Positions 37,414 through 46,232 of a stretch of DNA of 64,000 bases are shown here, one piece after another. The DNA is taken from NCBI GenBank assembly GCA_021324595.1, contig JAJPIV010000128.1, positions 1 to 64,000 on the forward strand, read 5' to 3'. A model generated the notes under the pieces. It saw only the letters and a program-made list of their open reading frames with translations, was not told the DNA's origin and ran no database searches. This stretch comes from Actinomycetota bacterium (GTDB taxonomy: Bacteria > Actinomycetota > Actinomycetes > Streptosporangiales > Streptosporangiaceae). Within the stretch, counting starts at the first letter, position 1. The number at the start of each line of letters is the position of its first letter. A program made the translations under genes and the position numbers.

Positions 37414-38490
37414 CTACCGCGCTTGCGGCGGCGCGGCGAGCCTGGACGGCTCGAAGAACCGGGCGGCGATCGCCTCGGCGTCCGCCAGCACCCCGGCGAC
37501 GAAGTCAGCCATCGGCTGCGCCGGGTCGGCCCGCAGGTACTGGCGGGCCAGGGCGGCGAACTCCGGATCGCAATGGCCCAGCAGCACCTGGCGGCCGAGC
37601 CGTTCGGAGAGCCGCTCGTAGAACCCGGCGGCGAGCTGCAGGACGGCGCGCGAGAGCGCCCAGTCCGACTCTGCGGGGAACGAGGCGCGCTCCGACGGCT
37701 GCACGAACGGCAGCACGTAGGGCGCCCGGCCCAGGCGCGGCTGCGGCGACTCGCCCATGAGGATCACCAGCCCGGACAGGCCGATCAGGTAGTCGCGCGG
37801 GTCGCCGAGGTCGATCTGCTCGCCGACCGGTCTGGCCGGGTCGAGCTGGTAGCGGACCGCCGCCCCGATGGCCGTTCCCCCGAACGCCAGGTCCTGCTGG
37901 CAGATCCTGATGCCGACCACGAGCTGGCGCACGTCGACCCCGGCTTCGCGCAGGTGGCCGGCGGTCGCGATGAGCGTCTCGCCGGTGTACATGTCGTCCT
38001 CGACGAGCGCGACCGGCCGCCCGGCAGCCAGGTCCCGGAGCCGGGCGATCTGCTCGGCCATGGCCGGGAAGCCGGGCCGTGCCCCCTCCCCCGCGAGCTC
38101 GTAGCCACCCGGCCGGTACCACCGCGACAGGCCGAGGTGGAACGCGCCGGGCACGGTGCACAGCGGGTCGAGCGAGGCGACCAGGTAGGCCGGGTCGAGC
38201 CGGGCCTGCCGCTGTGCCTCGAGCTCGTCGGCCGAGTAGACGTGCAGCTCAAGCGGGCCGCGCGGGCGGGCCGCATCGGCGAACGCGGCGTACAGGCCGT
38301 CGAGGAAGATCGCGTACTCGCCGCGGATCGCCTCCCGCGCGCCGGGCCCGGCATCCAGCCGCGCGCCCAGCTCCCGCGCGATGTAGCCGCTGTCGTCGCG
38401 CAGCACGTAGACGAAGGCGCCCGGGTTCCGGGGCGTGACGGCGCCGCCGACCCGCGGCCGGATGACCGTGCCCGCCTCCGTGCTCGTCAT
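37414..38490 (-). CDS. Phosphoribosyltransferase-like protein of unknown function
   Basis: A 358-residue protein. The core motif VALVEDDMYTGETLIA (about residues 160-175) is the PRPP-binding loop pattern (hydrophobics, two acids, T/Y-G-x-T) of type I phosphoribosyltransferases. The preceding and following regions do not match the common purine, pyrimidine or competence (ComFC) types. The start is taken at ATG 38490 after GGGGAG; the track start is 14 codons earlier. It lies downstream of the ArgB-like gene, 96 bp away on the same strand. PRTase-like proteins also occur in the biosynthetic arm of Ter systems; relation to the TerY operon 10 kb away is speculative. Confidence 0.6.
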   Translation of the reverse strand: MTSTEAGTVIRPRVGGAVTPRNPGAFVYVLRDDSGYIARELGARLDAGPGAREAIRGEYAIFLDGLYAAFADAARPRGPLELHVYSADELEAQRQARLDPAYLVASLDPLCTVPGAFHLGLSRWYRPGGYELAGEGARPGFPAMAEQIARLRDLAAGRPVALVEDDMYTGETLIATAGHLREAGVDVRQLVVGIRICQQDLAFGGTAIGAAVRYQLDPARPVGEQIDLGDPRDYLIGLSGLVILMGESPQPRLGRAPYVLPFVQPSERASFPAESDWALSRAVLQLAAGFYERLSERLGRQVLLGHCDPEFAALARQYLRADPAQPMADFVAGVLADAEAIAARFFEPSRLAAPPQAR

Positions 38491-38586
38491 CGGCTCCCCT
38501 GATTGCGTGAATGGCCGCCGCGGAAAGGACAACTGTACTGCCCCCGCGCTCCCCGGCGCGCGCCGGGCGATCCGCGGCGCGCCGGC

Positions 38587-39333
38587 TCAGCCGCCAATCC
38601 AGGTGCCAATTCCCTCGCCCGTGAAGATCTCCAGCAGAATCGGATGCGCGTTGCCGCTGGTCGGCACGATGTGGACCTCGGCGATCCCGGCCTCCACCGC
38701 CTCGACCGCGAGCGCCGCGGCGACGGCGCCCCGGCCGAGCCCGGCCAGCAGCGGCCGCACCTCATCGGCGGATGGGATCGGCTGGCCGGGGCCTCCGACG
38801 GGCAGCAGCGCCGGGTCCCAGTCCTCCTCGAGCAGCAGCAGCTTGGCCGCCGAGCACTCGACGCCGAGCGTGAGCGCCGCGGCGCGGCTGGACGCCGCCG
38901 GGCAGCGGACGACCAGGACCAGCGAGCCGGACTCACCGACCTGCTGCCAGCGCCTCGGGTGCTGCCTGGCCACGTCCTGGGCCCGGGTCTCCTCCCAGTG
39001 GAGCACCACCGCGGTCAGGTCGTCCCGGTTCAGAGCTCTGCGCAGGTCGACCGCGAGCGACCCGGAGTCCGCGCCAGGCTGCTCGGGCACCACGACCGCG
39101 ACATGGATGCCCAGCGAGCGAAGGAGCAGGATGTCCGCGCTGATCGTGGCCGGGTCGACCGATGCCGGGGTGGCGTGGACCACGAACCAGCTACCGCTGA
39201 ACCGCCGCGAGTAGGTGATGGCCTCCTGGATGACCCGGACCCGGCCGTCCTCGGCGGTGAGCCCGGCAGCCGCCACCCCGGCTGCGCCGGCCGGGCCCGC
39301 CGCGCCAGCCTCGCCCGCCCGCATCGCGCTCAC
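38587..39333 (-). CDS. ArgB-like amino-acid-kinase fold protein, probably a pseudokinase
   Basis: A 248-residue protein. The C-terminus (GIAEVHIVPTSGN then LLEIFTGEGIGTWI) matches N-acetylglutamate kinase, and VIQEAITYSRRFSGSWFVV matches its N-terminus. But where ArgB has KYGGNAM the sequence reads HATPAS, and the substrate loop HGGGPQI is VPEQPGA. The lysine and glycine loops that bind ATP are gone, so kinase activity is unlikely. The GTG at 39333 overlaps the decarboxylase stop; ATG 39324 is an alternative start. It may be a regulatory or binding subunit for the adjacent decarboxylase. Confidence 0.65.
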   Translation of the reverse strand: MSAMRAGEAGAAGPAGAAGVAAAGLTAEDGRVRVIQEAITYSRRFSGSWFVVHATPASVDPATISADILLLRSLGIHVAVVVPEQPGADSGSLAVDLRRALNRDDLTAVVLHWEETRAQDVARQHPRRWQQVGESGSLVLVVRCPAASSRAAALTLGVECSAAKLLLLEEDWDPALLPVGGPGQPIPSADEVRPLLAGLGRGAVAAALAVEAVEAGIAEVHIVPTSGNAHPILLEIFTGEGIGTWIGG

Positions 39334-40817
39334 CGCCCCCTCGTCCAATCCGCGATCAGGTCCACCAGCGGCTCCAGGTCGGAGCCGCTGGTGAACGGGT
39401 TGACCAGGCACAGCCTGCCGACCGGCCGGCCGCCCCAGCCGTCGGTGGAGACGAACCAGCCCTTGTCGAAAGCCGGGCGCACCCAGTACTGGTCCCAGTC
39501 ACGGTCGAACGCCCACTCGTCCCTGGCGAGCAGCAGCACCGACAGCTGCGGCTCGACCGGGACCTCCACCTTCCGCTCGGCCGCGTACTCCCGCAGGTGG
39601 CGGATCGCCTCGATCGTCGCGTCGACGTGGCGGCCGAGCCCCTCGACGCCGAGCGCCGCGATCAGCGTCCACAGCACCACGCCGCGGGGCCGGCGGGACA
39701 GCTGGAGCGCGAGGTCGCCGTGCTCGAGCGGGAGCTGGGCCGGGCTGGCATCAGCGGCCGTGTGCCGGTAGCCGAAGTCCAGGTACTGCGCCCCGGTCTC
39801 GTGGGTCTGGGAGAACACCTTCAGCTCCCGGTGGACCTCGCCGGCGTCCCGGTAGACCAGCAGCGAGGAGTCGTACGGGCAGAACAGCCACTTGTGCGGG
39901 TCGACCACGAAGCTGTCGGCCCGCGAGATGCCGGCGAGCAGCCCGCGGTGGCGCTCGGAGACCAGGACCGCGCCGCCGTACGCGCCGTCCACGTGGAACC
40001 AGGCCTGCCCGGCCAGGTCCGCGATGACATCGAGCGGGTCGATCGACCCGGCGGTGGTGCTGCCCGCGTTCCCGACGACCGCCGCGACCCGGTCGCCGTA
40101 GGTGCGCACCGCCGCGGCGAGGGCGTCCGCGCTCACCGCGCCGGACTCGGCCGCCTCGACCGGCACGAACTGCAGGTCGAGCAGGCGGAACGCGACCTTC
40201 AGCGAGGAATGGGTGAGCCGTGAGCCGAGCACCACGGGCGAGCCGAGGGAGCGGGACCGCCGCCGCCAGCGCTCCCTGGCCGCCGCCATCGCGCAGAAGT
40301 TCGCCAGCGTCCCGCCCTGCACGAACGTCCCGCCCCTGGTGGCCGCGGGGAAGCCGGCGAGCTCGGCCATCTTGTCGGCGACCGCGAACTCGGCCTGGAC
40401 GAAGGACTGGCCGTCGATCCGCCCGGCGGCCTGCGCGTTCACCGTGGACAGGAAGGCGTCGACGGTCCGCGCCAGCGGGAGCGCGGCGTCGGGCACGTAC
40501 CCCAGGTAGGTGGCGGAGCCGGGGTCGCACGCGTTCCGCGGCAGGCTGAGCAGCAGGGACAGCGCGCGGCCGACGTCGCCGCCGCCGTCGAGCGCGCCGC
40601 GCAGCCGATCCCACAGCGGCTCGAACCGGGTCGGCACCGGCGTGGCCCTCGGGCTGATCAGCGCGCTCTCGAAGTGGCTGATCAGGTCGGCGCAGACGGC
40701 CAGCTCCTGCTCTCTGCTCAGCACCGGCGGCGCACCTGCCTCCTCGATCCGCGGCGCACAGCGCCGTGAGCCAGCGAACCAGCGAGGCCAGGCTACCGGA
40801 GCCGGCGGCGCGCTCAC
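39330..40817 (-). CDS. PLP-dependent group II decarboxylase
   Basis: A 495-residue enzyme of the aromatic-amino-acid/glutamate/diaminobutyrate decarboxylase group. It has FVQGGTLANFCAMAAAR, the PLP Asp in FHVDGAYGGAVLVSERH and Schiff-base Lys in SFVVDPHKWLF. The substrate cannot be read directly. GTG 40817 overlaps the hydratase stop. The first 35 residues are not conserved; a later GTG near VLSREQELA is a possible start. Operon order: enoyl-CoA hydratase, decarboxylase, ArgB-like protein. Confidence 0.8.
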   Translation of the reverse strand: MSAPPAPVAWPRWFAGSRRCAPRIEEAGAPPVLSREQELAVCADLISHFESALISPRATPVPTRFEPLWDRLRGALDGGGDVGRALSLLLSLPRNACDPGSATYLGYVPDAALPLARTVDAFLSTVNAQAAGRIDGQSFVQAEFAVADKMAELAGFPAATRGGTFVQGGTLANFCAMAAARERWRRRSRSLGSPVVLGSRLTHSSLKVAFRLLDLQFVPVEAAESGAVSADALAAAVRTYGDRVAAVVGNAGSTTAGSIDPLDVIADLAGQAWFHVDGAYGGAVLVSERHRGLLAGISRADSFVVDPHKWLFCPYDSSLLVYRDAGEVHRELKVFSQTHETGAQYLDFGYRHTAADASPAQLPLEHGDLALQLSRRPRGVVLWTLIAALGVEGLGRHVDATIEAIRHLREYAAERKVEVPVEPQLSVLLLARDEWAFDRDWDQYWVRPAFDKGWFVSTDGWGGRPVGRLCLVNPFTSGSDLEPLVDLIADWTRGR

Positions 40818-41626
40818 GCCCCGGCGAACCGGGCGGGGCGCTTCTCGGTGAATGCGGCGACGCCCTCAGCGAAGTCGTCCGTGGCGGACATCTCCCGCTG
40901 GACCTGCGCCTCGAACTCCAGCTGGGCCGCCATGCCCGCGTAGAGCCAGCGGTTGAGCTGGCGCTTGATGCCCGCGTAGGAGCGGGTCGGGCCGCCGGCG
41001 AGCCTGGCCGTCAGCTCGTCGGCGCGGGCGGCGAGCTCGGCGTCCGGCCAGACCCGGTTGATGAGCCCCCACTCAAGCGCCGTCGGCGCGGGCAGCCGCT
41101 CGCCGAGCATCGCGAGCTCGGCGGCCCGGGCGAACCCGATCCGCGACGGCACGAGCAGCGACGAGCCGCCATCGGGGACCAGGCCGATGTTGACGAACGC
41201 CAGCAGGAAGTACGCCGACTCGGCGGCGACCACCAGGTCGCAGGCGAGCGCGAGGGAGAGCCCGATCCCGGCGGCCGCCCCGTTGACCGCGGCCACCACC
41301 GGCTTGGGCATCTCGCGGATGGCGGTGATGATCGGGTGATACCGCTCGGTCAGCACCTTGTAGACATCCGGGCGCCCGTCCGGCGTCCGCTCGCCGCGGT
41401 CGCGCAGGTCCGCTCCGCTGGAGAACGCCCGCCCGGCCCCGGTGACCTGGACGGCACGAACCTGCGGGTCGTCCGCGACCGCCCGGACGGCCGCGAGGAG
41501 GTCGAGCCCGAGCTGCCGGTCCCACGCGTTCATCCGCTCCGGCCGGCGCAGCTCGATCCTGGCCGCCGCCCCGGTGCGGGTCAGCCCGACGGCCCGCAGG
41601 CCGCCGGCCACCTCATCCACGCCCAT
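40814..41626 (-). CDS. Enoyl-CoA hydratase/isomerase (crotonase)
   Basis: A 270-residue crotonase. Oxyanion-hole motifs are GAGRAFSSGADL and AAVNGAAAGIGLSLALACDLVVA; VNIGLVPDGGSSLLVPSRIG follows, typical of PaaG-like isomerases/hydratases. The start is set at ATG 41626; the longer track ORF crosses the 17 bp repeats and a dehydratase relic. It is first in the operon with the decarboxylase and ArgB-like genes. Confidence 0.83.
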   Translation of the reverse strand: MGVDEVAGGLRAVGLTRTGAAARIELRRPERMNAWDRQLGLDLLAAVRAVADDPQVRAVQVTGAGRAFSSGADLRDRGERTPDGRPDVYKVLTERYHPIITAIREMPKPVVAAVNGAAAGIGLSLALACDLVVAAESAYFLLAFVNIGLVPDGGSSLLVPSRIGFARAAELAMLGERLPAPTALEWGLINRVWPDAELAARADELTARLAGGPTRSYAGIKRQLNRWLYAGMAAQLEFEAQVQREMSATDDFAEGVAAFTEKRPARFAGA

Positions 41627-41696
41627 GGCGGTCAGCGTAGGCCAGCAGGCGCCTGGCCGCGAGGGGCGCGGCCACGCGGCATCCCGGCGGGCGCCC

Positions 41697-41757
41697 GGCA
41701 TCCGGCAGGCACCGGCATCCGGCAGGCACCGGCATCCGGCAGGCACCGGCATCCCGG
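41697..41757. repeat. 17 bp x3 tandem repeat, intergenic
   Basis: Three perfect copies of GGCATCCGGCAGGCACC begin at 41697, 41714 and 41731, with a partial fourth. The unit is not a multiple of three and lies in the 310 bp between the hydratase and SufE genes, abutting the dehydratase relic. Confidence 0.9.
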
Positions 41758-41764
41758 CGCACCG

Positions 41765-41917
41765 CCGGTCGGGACCACGATCACCTCGGCGTCCGGGTGC
41801 TCGGCGAGGACCTCCAGCGTGCCGGTTGGCCACGCCCGCGATGAGCGCGGGCTCGTTGGCCGAGTGGATGTAGCGGTAGCCGTGCTCGGCGGCCAGCCAC
41901 ATCGCGGTGAACGGGCC
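41765..41917 (-). pseudogene. Fragment of a threonine/serine dehydratase-like gene with a 1 bp frameshift
   Basis: On the minus strand one frame reads GPFTAMWLAAEHGYRYIHSA...LIAGVA and the next continues TGTLEVLAEHPDAEVIVVPT. Joined, these match the central part of PLP-dependent threonine dehydratase-type enzymes (…IAGVATGTLEVL…VVVPVGG). One extra A in gtggccAaccggc explains the shift. Both ends are missing: SufE abuts on one side and the 17 bp repeats on the other. Confidence 0.6.
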
Positions 41918-41936
41918 GCCGGGCCGAAGCGGCCGG

Positions 41937-42377
41937 TCAGCTCGCCCGCTCGCGGACCTGCCGCTTGATGCGCGCGAGCATGGCGTCGAATCCGCGCAGC
42001 CGCAGGGGGCTCACCAGGTCGCGCAGGCCGAGCTTGGCGCTGAAGTCCGGAGGCGTCGCGAGGACCTGGCCGGCGCTCAGCCCGTCGAGCGCGGCCCGCA
42101 GGATTCCCGCGAACCCGCGGGTGGTGGGCGATTCCCTGGGGGCGTCGAAGAACAGGTGCACGCCGCCCGCCTCATCGACCTCGACCGCGAGGAACAGCGG
42201 GGTCTGGCACTCGGTCACCTGCTCAAGCAGGTCCGGCCGGCCGGCGTAGCGCTCCGGCAGGTCCGGCAGCTCGTCGGAGTACTCCAGCAGCAGCTGCAGC
42301 CGGTCGCCCTCGGGCACGGCCGCGAACTCGCCCGCGATCTGGGCGAGCCTCGGGTTCGAGGCGGCCGGCGCGGTCAC
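41937..42377 (-). CDS. sufE: SufE-family sulfur acceptor
   Basis: A 146-residue SufE-like protein. It reads [19 protein letters not shown], the sulfur-carrying Cys in [14 protein letters not shown], and a C-terminal [19 protein letters not shown]. SufE takes persulfide sulfur from a donor such as SufS. The GTG at 42377 overlaps the sulfurtransferase stop, so here the donor is probably the rhodanese. This SufE-rhodanese pair is common in actinobacteria. Confidence 0.85.
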   Translation of the reverse strand: MTAPAASNPRLAQIAGEFAAVPEGDRLQLLLEYSDELPDLPERYAGRPDLLEQVTECQTPLFLAVEVDEAGGVHLFFDAPRESPTTRGFAGILRAALDGLSAGQVLATPPDFSAKLGLRDLVSPLRLRGFDAMLARIKRQVRERAS

Positions 42378-43255
42378 GGGCTCTCGCCCCTGCGGATGGG
42401 GACGCCGACGCTGTTGCCCCACTCGGTCCAGGACCCGTCGTAGTTGCGCACGCGGGCATAGCCGAGCAGGTGGGCGAGCACGAACCAGGTGTGGCTGGAC
42501 CGCTCGCCGATCCGGCAGTAGACGATCACGTCGTCGTCCGGCTCCAGGCCAGCCTCCTCGCGGTAGATCGCCTCGAGCTCGGCCCGGGGGCGGAAGGTCC
42601 CGTCCTCGGCGGCGGCGCGCGCCCACGGGATGTTCACCGCGCCGGGGATGTGCCCGCCGCGCAGCGCGCCCTCCTGCGGGTAGTCCGGCATGTGCAGCAG
42701 CTCCCCGGTGTACTCGCCGGGCGACCGGACATCCACCAGCGGCCTGCCCAGGTGGCCGAGGACCTGGTCGCGGAACGCCCTGGCGCGCGTGTCGTCGCGC
42801 TCCACGACGGGGTAGTCCGCCGCCGCCGCCGCCGGCCGCTCGGTGACCAGCGGCCGGCCCTCGGCGATCCACTTGGCGCGTCCGCCGTCGAGGAGCCGCG
42901 CGTCCGGGTGGCCGAACAGGGTGCATACCCACAGCGCGTACGCGGCCCACCAGTTGTTCTTGTCCCCGTAGAGCACGAGCGTGGTGTCCCGGCTGATGCC
43001 CTTGGCCGACATCAGGCGCGCGAAGCCCGCCCCGTCCACGTAGTCGCGGGTCACCGGGTCGTTGAGCTCGGTGTGCCAGTCGAGCTTGACCGCTCCGGGG
43101 ATGTGGCCGGTCTCGTAGAGCAGCACGTCCTCGTCGGACTCGGCCACCACGAGGCCGGGCTCGCCGAGGTGGTCCGCGAGCCACCGGGTCGACACCAGCA
43201 TCTCGGGCCTGGCGTACTCGGCGAACTTCGGATCCGGATCGGGCGGCAACGTCAT
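42374..43255 (-). CDS. sseA: Thiosulfate/mercaptopyruvate sulfurtransferase (two-domain rhodanese)
   Basis: A 293-residue tandem rhodanese. The inactive N-terminal domain begins [15 protein letters not shown]. The C-terminal domain has the active-site loop [12 protein letters not shown] with the catalytic Cys. CRIGERS loops are usual in SseA/CysA-type thiosulfate sulfurtransferases. Co-translated with SufE. The promoter region is shared with the divergent MgtC-family gene. The symbol is a family name. Confidence 0.85.
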   Translation of the reverse strand: MTLPPDPDPKFAEYARPEMLVSTRWLADHLGEPGLVVAESDEDVLLYETGHIPGAVKLDWHTELNDPVTRDYVDGAGFARLMSAKGISRDTTLVLYGDKNNWWAAYALWVCTLFGHPDARLLDGGRAKWIAEGRPLVTERPAAAAADYPVVERDDTRARAFRDQVLGHLGRPLVDVRSPGEYTGELLHMPDYPQEGALRGGHIPGAVNIPWARAAAEDGTFRPRAELEAIYREEAGLEPDDDVIVYCRIGERSSHTWFVLAHLLGYARVRNYDGSWTEWGNSVGVPIRRGESP

Positions 43256-43404
43256 GGCCTACCTCCGCTCTGCCGGCGGCGGTGCCGGGACGCATGGAAC
43301 CACTGCCGCCTGGGCAACCCCTCCGTCTCCATCATCACACGTCGGCCTGCTGCGTTCCGCGCAGCCCCGTGATGGGCAGGCCCAAGTCCGTCCGTTTACC
43401 CTAT

Positions 43405-43437
43405 GGACATCTGTTGTTCATTGATTGTTCACCTTGT
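43405..43437 (+). promoter_or_regulatory. Candidate PHO box (11-nt direct repeats) before the MgtC-family gene
   Basis: Three consecutive 11-mers read GGACATCTGTT, GTTCATTGATT and GTTCACCTTGT. Streptomyces PhoP boxes are tandem 11-nt units starting GTTCA, so the last two units are a close fit and the first a weak one. TATCAT, a possible -10, follows at 43440-43445, placing the box over the -35. PhoP binding is inferred from pattern only. Confidence 0.45.
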
Positions 43438-43443
43438 CCTATC

Positions 43444-44184
43444 ATGGTGGCCGTGCTCGCGATGACCGCCACCAACACCGAGGGATGGCGCCAGGCCGCC
43501 GAGCTGGGGCTGGCGCTCGCGCTCTCGGTGGTGATCGGCCTGGAACGCGAGCTGCGCCAGAAGGACGCGGGCCTGCGGACCCACGCGCTCGTCGGCACCG
43601 GCGCGGCGCTGTTCATGCTGGTCAGCAAGTACGGGTTCACCGACGTGGTGCGGCCGGGCCTGGTGGTGGCCGACCCGTCGCGGGTGGCCGCCCAGATCGC
43701 TGCCGGGATCGGGTTCATCGGGGCCGGGGTGATCTTCGTGCGGCGGGACGCGGTGCGCGGCCTCACCACCGCGGCCGCGATCTGGGTGACCGCGGCGGTC
43801 GGTGCCGCGGCGGGCGCGGGGCTGCCGGTCCTGGCCACCCTCACCATGGGCGCCTACCTGCTGGTGACGGTGGCGTTCCCGGTCGTGACCAGGCGGCTGC
43901 CGCGGCCCTCGGGCGCGATCTCGGCGATCCGGGTCCGCTACCCCGACGGCCGGGGCATCCTGCGCGACGTGCTGAGGGAAGCCACCGCGCGCGGGTTCGC
44001 GATCGATGAGGTGGCCACCCGCGCCGCCGGCGAGCGCCAGGGGGCGCTCGGAGCGCCGCCGATGGTCGAGGTGACGCTCCTGGTGCACGGCCGGGGGCAG
44101 GTGAGCGAGCTGGCCGCCGCGCTGTCGGAGTTCGACGACGTCGAGGCCGTGCTGGCGACCGACGCGCCCGCGGTCGGCGCCTAG
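43444..44184 (+). CDS. MgtC/SapB-family membrane protein
   Basis: A 246-residue protein. The MgtC signature GLERELRQKDAGLRTHALVG and AAGIGFIGAGVIF, then a C-terminal ACT-like part, are clear. In pathogens MgtC supports growth in low magnesium and macrophages; in soil actinomycetes the role is unknown but may involve phosphate or magnesium. Starts at ATG 43444, GTG 43453 or ATG 43462 are possible; the -10 TATCAT overlaps the first, favouring a later, leaderless start. The stop shares CTAG with the convergent gene. Confidence 0.8.
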   Translation: MVAVLAMTATNTEGWRQAAELGLALALSVVIGLERELRQKDAGLRTHALVGTGAALFMLVSKYGFTDVVRPGLVVADPSRVAAQIAAGIGFIGAGVIFVRRDAVRGLTTAAAIWVTAAVGAAAGAGLPVLATLTMGAYLLVTVAFPVVTRRLPRPSGAISAIRVRYPDGRGILRDVLREATARGFAIDEVATRAAGERQGALGAPPMVEVTLLVHGRGQVSELAAALSEFDDVEAVLATDAPAVGA

Positions 44185-45359
44185 CGCCCCAGCCCGGCAG
44201 GCGCCCCGGGCGGCGGCCCCTCGGAAGGCCCGGCGGGCGCCCCGGGCGGCGGAGGCGAGCCTGCGGGCGGGGCCTGGACCGCGCCCGGCACGAGGTCGGG
44301 GCCGCCGCCCAGCCACAGGGCGGCCAGGACAAGCGCGAGCACGAACGCGCAGTAGACCCAGAACGCCAGCGTCAGGCCGGAGCCGATGGTCAGCCCCAGC
44401 CGGGCCGCCTGCCCGGGCGAGATGCCGAACTGCCCGGGGGTGGCCGGCTGGCGGATCTGCAGCACGGCCGACGCGGCCTGGGCGACGAGCGGCACGACCC
44501 CGCCGGCCAGCAGCGCCGCGCCCGCCCGGCCCGGCCGCCACACGGCGGCCAGCGCCGCGATGGCGGCGATCGCGGCCATCGTCAGCACGTCGCCGGCGAT
44601 GACTGGCGCCGGGTTGGCGAACGCGTTCCCCGCGGTGATCGTCTGCGTGAACCCGCCCGCCGCGCGGAGGGTGAACCGGTCCCACGACGGGGCGAACGCG
44701 ATCGCCGCGCCGAGCCCGGCGAGCATGGTGGCGGCCGCGGGCACGCCCTGGTGCCCCCGGCCGGCGGGCCGGCCCCGGCCGGCCGCCGGCTGCGCCCAGA
44801 AGGCGGTCACCGCTCCCGCGGCGCACAGCAGCGCCCCGGCGAAGGTGAGCGCCAGCCCGGGGCCGCCGCCGGCGGTCCCGGCGATCGCCTCGCCGACGTC
44901 GGCCAGGAGCAGGGGGACGATGACCGCGCTCGCTCCCAGCCCGAGCGATGCCCCTGCGCCGCCCGCCAGCGCCAGCGCGCCGCCCAGGATCCACGCGCCG
45001 AGGTAGAGCAGGTGGGGAACGAGCTGGTATGCCTGGCTGGCCAGGCTCTGCCCGCCGAGGTAGCCGGGGAAGAGCCCGGCGATCCCGCAGGCGACGCCGG
45101 CCCCGGTCAGGGCCACCCCGGCGGCACGGGCGCCCCGGGAGGCACCCGCCCGGGCCGGCGGCGCCGGGGCGACGGGCGCGCCGCCCGGCTCGAGCTGCAT
45201 GAACCGGTACCACGCGGCCGACCAGCCCTCGTCCGTCGCCGGCCACCACTCCAGCGGCGCGGCGCCCGCCGCCCCGACAGGCCAGATGCCGTAGCAGTCC
45301 GGCCCCCGCCCGAGCTCGTAGGCCGCGCCGCGATGGGAGATCGTCACGCTCGTGCGCAC
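44181..45359 (-). CDS. Polytopic membrane protein of unknown function
   Basis: A 392-residue protein. Residues 1-60 form a cytoplasmic domain (GRGPDCYGIWPVG, EWWPATDEGWSAAW) seen in several actinobacterial membrane proteins. Seven or eight hydrophobic helices (about 75-360) follow, and a Pro/Gly tail ends the protein. Nothing suggests an enzyme. Its last codon and stop overlap the MgtC stop. Confidence 0.65.
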   Translation of the reverse strand: MRTSVTISHRGAAYELGRGPDCYGIWPVGAAGAAPLEWWPATDEGWSAAWYRFMQLEPGGAPVAPAPPARAGASRGARAAGVALTGAGVACGIAGLFPGYLGGQSLASQAYQLVPHLLYLGAWILGGALALAGGAGASLGLGASAVIVPLLLADVGEAIAGTAGGGPGLALTFAGALLCAAGAVTAFWAQPAAGRGRPAGRGHQGVPAAATMLAGLGAAIAFAPSWDRFTLRAAGGFTQTITAGNAFANPAPVIAGDVLTMAAIAAIAALAAVWRPGRAGAALLAGGVVPLVAQAASAVLQIRQPATPGQFGISPGQAARLGLTIGSGLTLAFWVYCAFVLALVLAALWLGGGPDLVPGAVQAPPAGSPPPPGAPAGPSEGPPPGAPAGLGR

Positions 45360-45613
45360 GCTTCCCGCCCTTCTGCGCTTGCTTGCGTCATGTGCTTCGC
45401 CCCGTGCCGCCGCCCGCGGCGCTGCGCCCCGGCGGCGCCCGCACGGCCCACGAGCCTAGGCGGCCTGGCTCAGTGCCGGCTCAGCGGTCGCTGAGGCAAT
45501 CCTGACCGCGGACTGCAGCGCCGCGGGCCGACTCTTGGCTCCGCCCGCCCCGGCCCGCGCACCGGCTGCCCGGATGGCGAACATGGCCCCTGCGGCGCCG
45601 GGAGCAGGCGCGA

Positions 45614-46057
45614 TCAGCCTGACCGGGCATCGCCTGAGTCCAGGGCCAGAACCCCGTCCCGGGTCGCCAGGCAGATCATGCGGATGGCCGCCCCCTCCCG
45701 GCCGGCGGCCGCCCGGAGCGCGCCTGCCCAGGACCGGTCCGGGCCGGTCACCGTCCCGCCGCCCGGCCGGGTCAGCGCGACCACCGCGAAGCCGCCCGGC
45801 GCCGCGCCGGCGAGCACGTGGGCGATCACGTGGCAGGCCGGCCGGGCCAGCTCCGGGCCGACGCGGACGGGAATGCCGTCGATCGGCGCCACCACGGGCA
45901 GCTGGCGGCCCCCGGCGCCGAAGAACAGCAGCCACAGCGACCGTCGCTGCCGCGCGGCCGGGTCGACGACGCGATCGACGCGGCCCAGCACGTCGGCGTC
46001 GGTGCGGACCGGAGCGGACATGTTGAAGCCGGGGGACTGGCTGGTCATCGTCATCAT
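45614..46057 (-). CDS. Conserved hypothetical protein, 147 residues
   Basis: Reads VDRVVDPAARQRRSLWLLFFGAGGRQLPVV, then ACHVIAHVLAGAAPGGFAVVALTRPGG and MICLATRDGVLALD. The pattern resembles small actinobacterial alpha/beta proteins of unknown role. ATG 46057 is the first of three nearby Met codons. The far longer ORF in the track covers the PucR gene antisense and is not real. Divergent from PucR, 219 bp apart. Downstream, 45360-45613 holds nothing I recognise. Confidence 0.6.
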   Translation of the reverse strand: MMTMTSQSPGFNMSAPVRTDADVLGRVDRVVDPAARQRRSLWLLFFGAGGRQLPVVAPIDGIPVRVGPELARPACHVIAHVLAGAAPGGFAVVALTRPGGGTVTGPDRSWAGALRAAAGREGAAIRMICLATRDGVLALDSGDARSG

Positions 46058-46232
46058 GCGGCCAGCCCACCCGCAGCCCGTGACCGCGGCTGTGACAGGG
46101 CGGCGCGGCGCCGCCGCGCGACGGCTCCGTGCTGGGCCGGCCCGGGTGCGGGTGCTCCGGCGCCTGCGCTCCGCCAGAGCGGCAGCGTCCCTGCCCGCCG
46201 CGCCGGGCGGGCGCTTAGGGTTGAATGCCGGA

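Noticed and set aside
41697-41757. CRISPR-like array
   Set aside because: The repeats are directly tandem without spacers, and no cas genes are nearby.
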